From Nocardioidaceae bacterium (GTDB lineage: Bacteria > Actinomycetota > Actinomycetes > Propionibacteriales > Nocardioidaceae), in NCBI GenBank assembly GCA_013811715.1, contig JACCUS010000461.1, positions 1 through 6,437 of the forward strand: a stretch of 6,437 bases of DNA. Reading direction: 5' to 3'. The notes under the pieces are model-generated. The model was given only the letters and a program-made list of their open reading frames with translations. It did not search any database and was not told the origin of the DNA. The position numbers were made by a program, and so were the translations under genes. Positions 5,242-6,437 of this stretch are shown one piece after another (within the stretch, counting starts at the first letter, position 1; the number at the start of each line of letters is the position of its first letter).

Positions 5242-6188
5242 TGCGACACCTGCTCTCCGCCGCCGACCTCACCCGCGACGACACGCTCTTGATCCTCGAC
5301 ACCGCAGTCGAGCTCCGGTCGCTCGCCGACCGTCCCATCAAGAAGCTTCCGACCCTGCGGGGTCGCACGGTCGTCAACCTGTTCTTCGAGGACTCCACCC
5401 GCACCCGCATCTCGTTCGAGGCGGCCGCCAAACGGCTCAGCGCCGACGTCATCAACTTCTCCGCCAAGAGCTCGAGTCTGTCCAAGGGCGAGAGCCTGAA
5501 GGACACCGCGCTCACGCTCGAGGCGATGGGCGCCGACGCCGTGGTGATCCGGCACGGGGCCTCGGGCACGCCGCACCGGCTCGCCAACAGCGGCTGGGTC
5601 CGCTCGAGCATCGTCAACGCCGGCGACGGCACGCACGAGCACCCGACCCAGGCGCTGCTGGACGCGTTCACCCTGCGGCGTCACCTCGGCGACCTCGAGG
5701 GCCGCCGCGTCACGGTGGTGGGTGACGTCCTGCACAGCAGGGTCGCTCGGTCCAACGCGCTGCTGTTGAGCACGTTGGGCGCCGAGGTCACCTTGGTCGC
5801 GCCGCCGACGCTACTGCCCGTCGGGGTGTCGACGTGGCCGGTGCAGACGTCGTACGACCTCGACAGCACGCTCGACAAGTCCGACGCGGTGATGATGCTC
5901 CGGGTCCAGCACGAGCGGATGAACGACGCATTCTTCCCCAGCGCCCGCGAGTACAGCAGGCGCTACGGGCTCGACGACCGACGGTTCGCGCTGCTGCCCG
6001 ACCATGCCGTGGTGATGCACCCGGGGCCGATGAACCGGGGGATGGAGATTTCCGCGACCGTGGCCGACTCCCACCGCTCGGTGATCGTGGAGCAGGTGAC
6101 CAACGGCGTCGCGGTCCGGATGGCGGTGCTCTACCTGCTGCTCAGCGGGCAACGGTCATCCCCCGCCGCGGAGGAGGCGACCGCATGA
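5238..6188 (+). CDS. pyrB: aspartate carbamoyltransferase catalytic chain
   Basis: This gene encodes a 316-residue enzyme that condenses carbamoyl phosphate and L-aspartate to N-carbamoyl-L-aspartate, the committed step of UMP synthesis. The carbamoyl-phosphate site is FFEDSTRTRISFE (49-61, with STRTR at 53-57). The catalytic-loop lysine is K83 in SKGES. H106 (VIRH) and HPTQ (135-138) complete the N-terminal domain. R168, R222 (RVQ) and HPGPMNRG (261-268) belong to the aspartate domain. No regulatory-chain gene (pyrI) follows in the window, as expected for Actinobacteria. Two adjacent ATGs exist, 5238 (ATGA overlap with pyrR) and 5241; AGAGGGG at 5227-5233 is better spaced for 5241. Homologues begin MMRHL or MRHL, so the choice is open by one residue. 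Confidence 0.97.
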   Translation: MMRHLLSAADLTRDDTLLILDTAVELRSLADRPIKKLPTLRGRTVVNLFFEDSTRTRISFEAAAKRLSADVINFSAKSSSLSKGESLKDTALTLEAMGADAVVIRHGASGTPHRLANSGWVRSSIVNAGDGTHEHPTQALLDAFTLRRHLGDLEGRRVTVVGDVLHSRVARSNALLLSTLGAEVTLVAPPTLLPVGVSTWPVQTSYDLDSTLDKSDAVMMLRVQHERMNDAFFPSAREYSRRYGLDDRRFALLPDHAVVMHPGPMNRGMEISATVADSHRSVIVEQVTNGVAVRMAVLYLLLSGQRSSPAAEEATA

Positions 6189-6437
6189 CGGCGTACCTGA
6201 TCACCGGGGTCCGGCCGCTCGGCGGCGAGCCGGCAGACCTGTTGTTGAGCGACGGCCGGATCGCCGATGCGGCTGACGCGCCAACCGGCGTCGTCACGGT
6301 GGACGGCGCCGGCCTGGTGGCGCTGCCCGGGCTCGTCGACCTGCACACCCACCTGCGCGAGCCGGGCCGCGAGGATGCCGAGACGATCGAGACGGGGAGC
6401 CGAGCGGCGGCCCTCGGTGGCTACACGGCTGTGGTGG
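6185..6437 (+). CDS. pyrC: dihydroorotase, N-terminal part (3' end outside window)
   Basis: Only the first 84 codons are present. The product cyclises N-carbamoyl-aspartate to dihydroorotate, the third step of pyrimidine synthesis. The N-terminal segment, ending in DGAGLVALPGLVDLHTHLREPG, is typical of class I (long) dihydroorotases of the amidohydrolase superfamily. H54 and H56 of the HTHLREPG motif are the first two metal ligands, and R58 contacts the substrate in the family. The ATG at 6185 overlaps the pyrB stop (ATGA), and a strong GGAGGAGG at 6170-6177 lies seven bases upstream. The frame stays open to the window edge. Confidence 0.95.
   Translation, partial: MTAYLITGVRPLGGEPADLLLSDGRIADAADAPTGVVTVDGAGLVALPGLVDLHTHLREPGREDAETIETGSRAAALGGYTAVV

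Noticed and set aside
4536..5735. Long minus-strand open frame continuing upstream of bldD, antisense to pyrR and the first half of pyrB
   Set aside because: It is the high-GC antisense shadow of two secure + strand genes. The sequence is rich in Arg, Ser and Ala with no domain, and bldD has its own well-placed ribosome-binding site and start.

Overview
This is a high-GC chromosomal segment from an actinobacterium. The strongest clue is the gene order aroC-aroK-aroB-aroQ-efp-nusB-bldD-pyrR-pyrB-pyrC, which is a conserved core neighbourhood in Actinobacteria. A BldD with an intact c-di-GMP motif and mycobacterial/streptomycete-like AroQ, EF-P and PyrR sequences agree with this. The lineage may be near Nocardioides or other Propionibacteriales, but that is an inference from protein style, not from a database search.

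Layout. Positions 2-2779 (+) hold a shikimate-pathway operon: the 3' part of aroC, then aroK, aroB and aroQ, with ATGA-type overlaps or a gap of only 9 bp. Positions 2780-3007 form the first real intergenic region. It holds a perfect 24-bp tandem duplication whose first copy encodes the end and stop codon of aroQ, then a palindromic element with several competing inverted repeats, then a probable efp promoter. Positions 3008-4004 (+) hold efp and nusB, 10 bp apart. bldD lies convergently at 4044-4535 (-). A 127-bp divergent intergenic region (4536-4662) separates bldD from the pyrimidine operon and carries candidate promoters for both directions. At 4611-4655 it also holds a well-supported PyrR-binding RNA hairpin that masks the pyrR Shine-Dalgarno sequence. 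Positions 4663-6437 (+) hold pyrR, pyrB and the start of pyrC, with overlapping start and stop codons.

How the genes work together. AroB, AroQ, AroK and AroC catalyse four steps of chorismate synthesis. EF-P and NusB are general translation and transcription factors. BldD is a c-di-GMP-responsive developmental repressor. PyrR senses UMP/PRPP status and, from the leader structure, probably represses translation of its own operon, which encodes aspartate transcarbamoylase and dihydroorotase of de novo UMP synthesis.

Most of the window is ordinary core genome. The parts worth a second look are the repeat-rich aroQ-efp spacer, the pyrR leader with its possible sequestor/anti-sequestor switch, and the small symmetric elements between bldD and pyrR. 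I found no mobile gene, CRISPR array, tRNA or rRNA, and no evidence of an undescribed multi-gene system.
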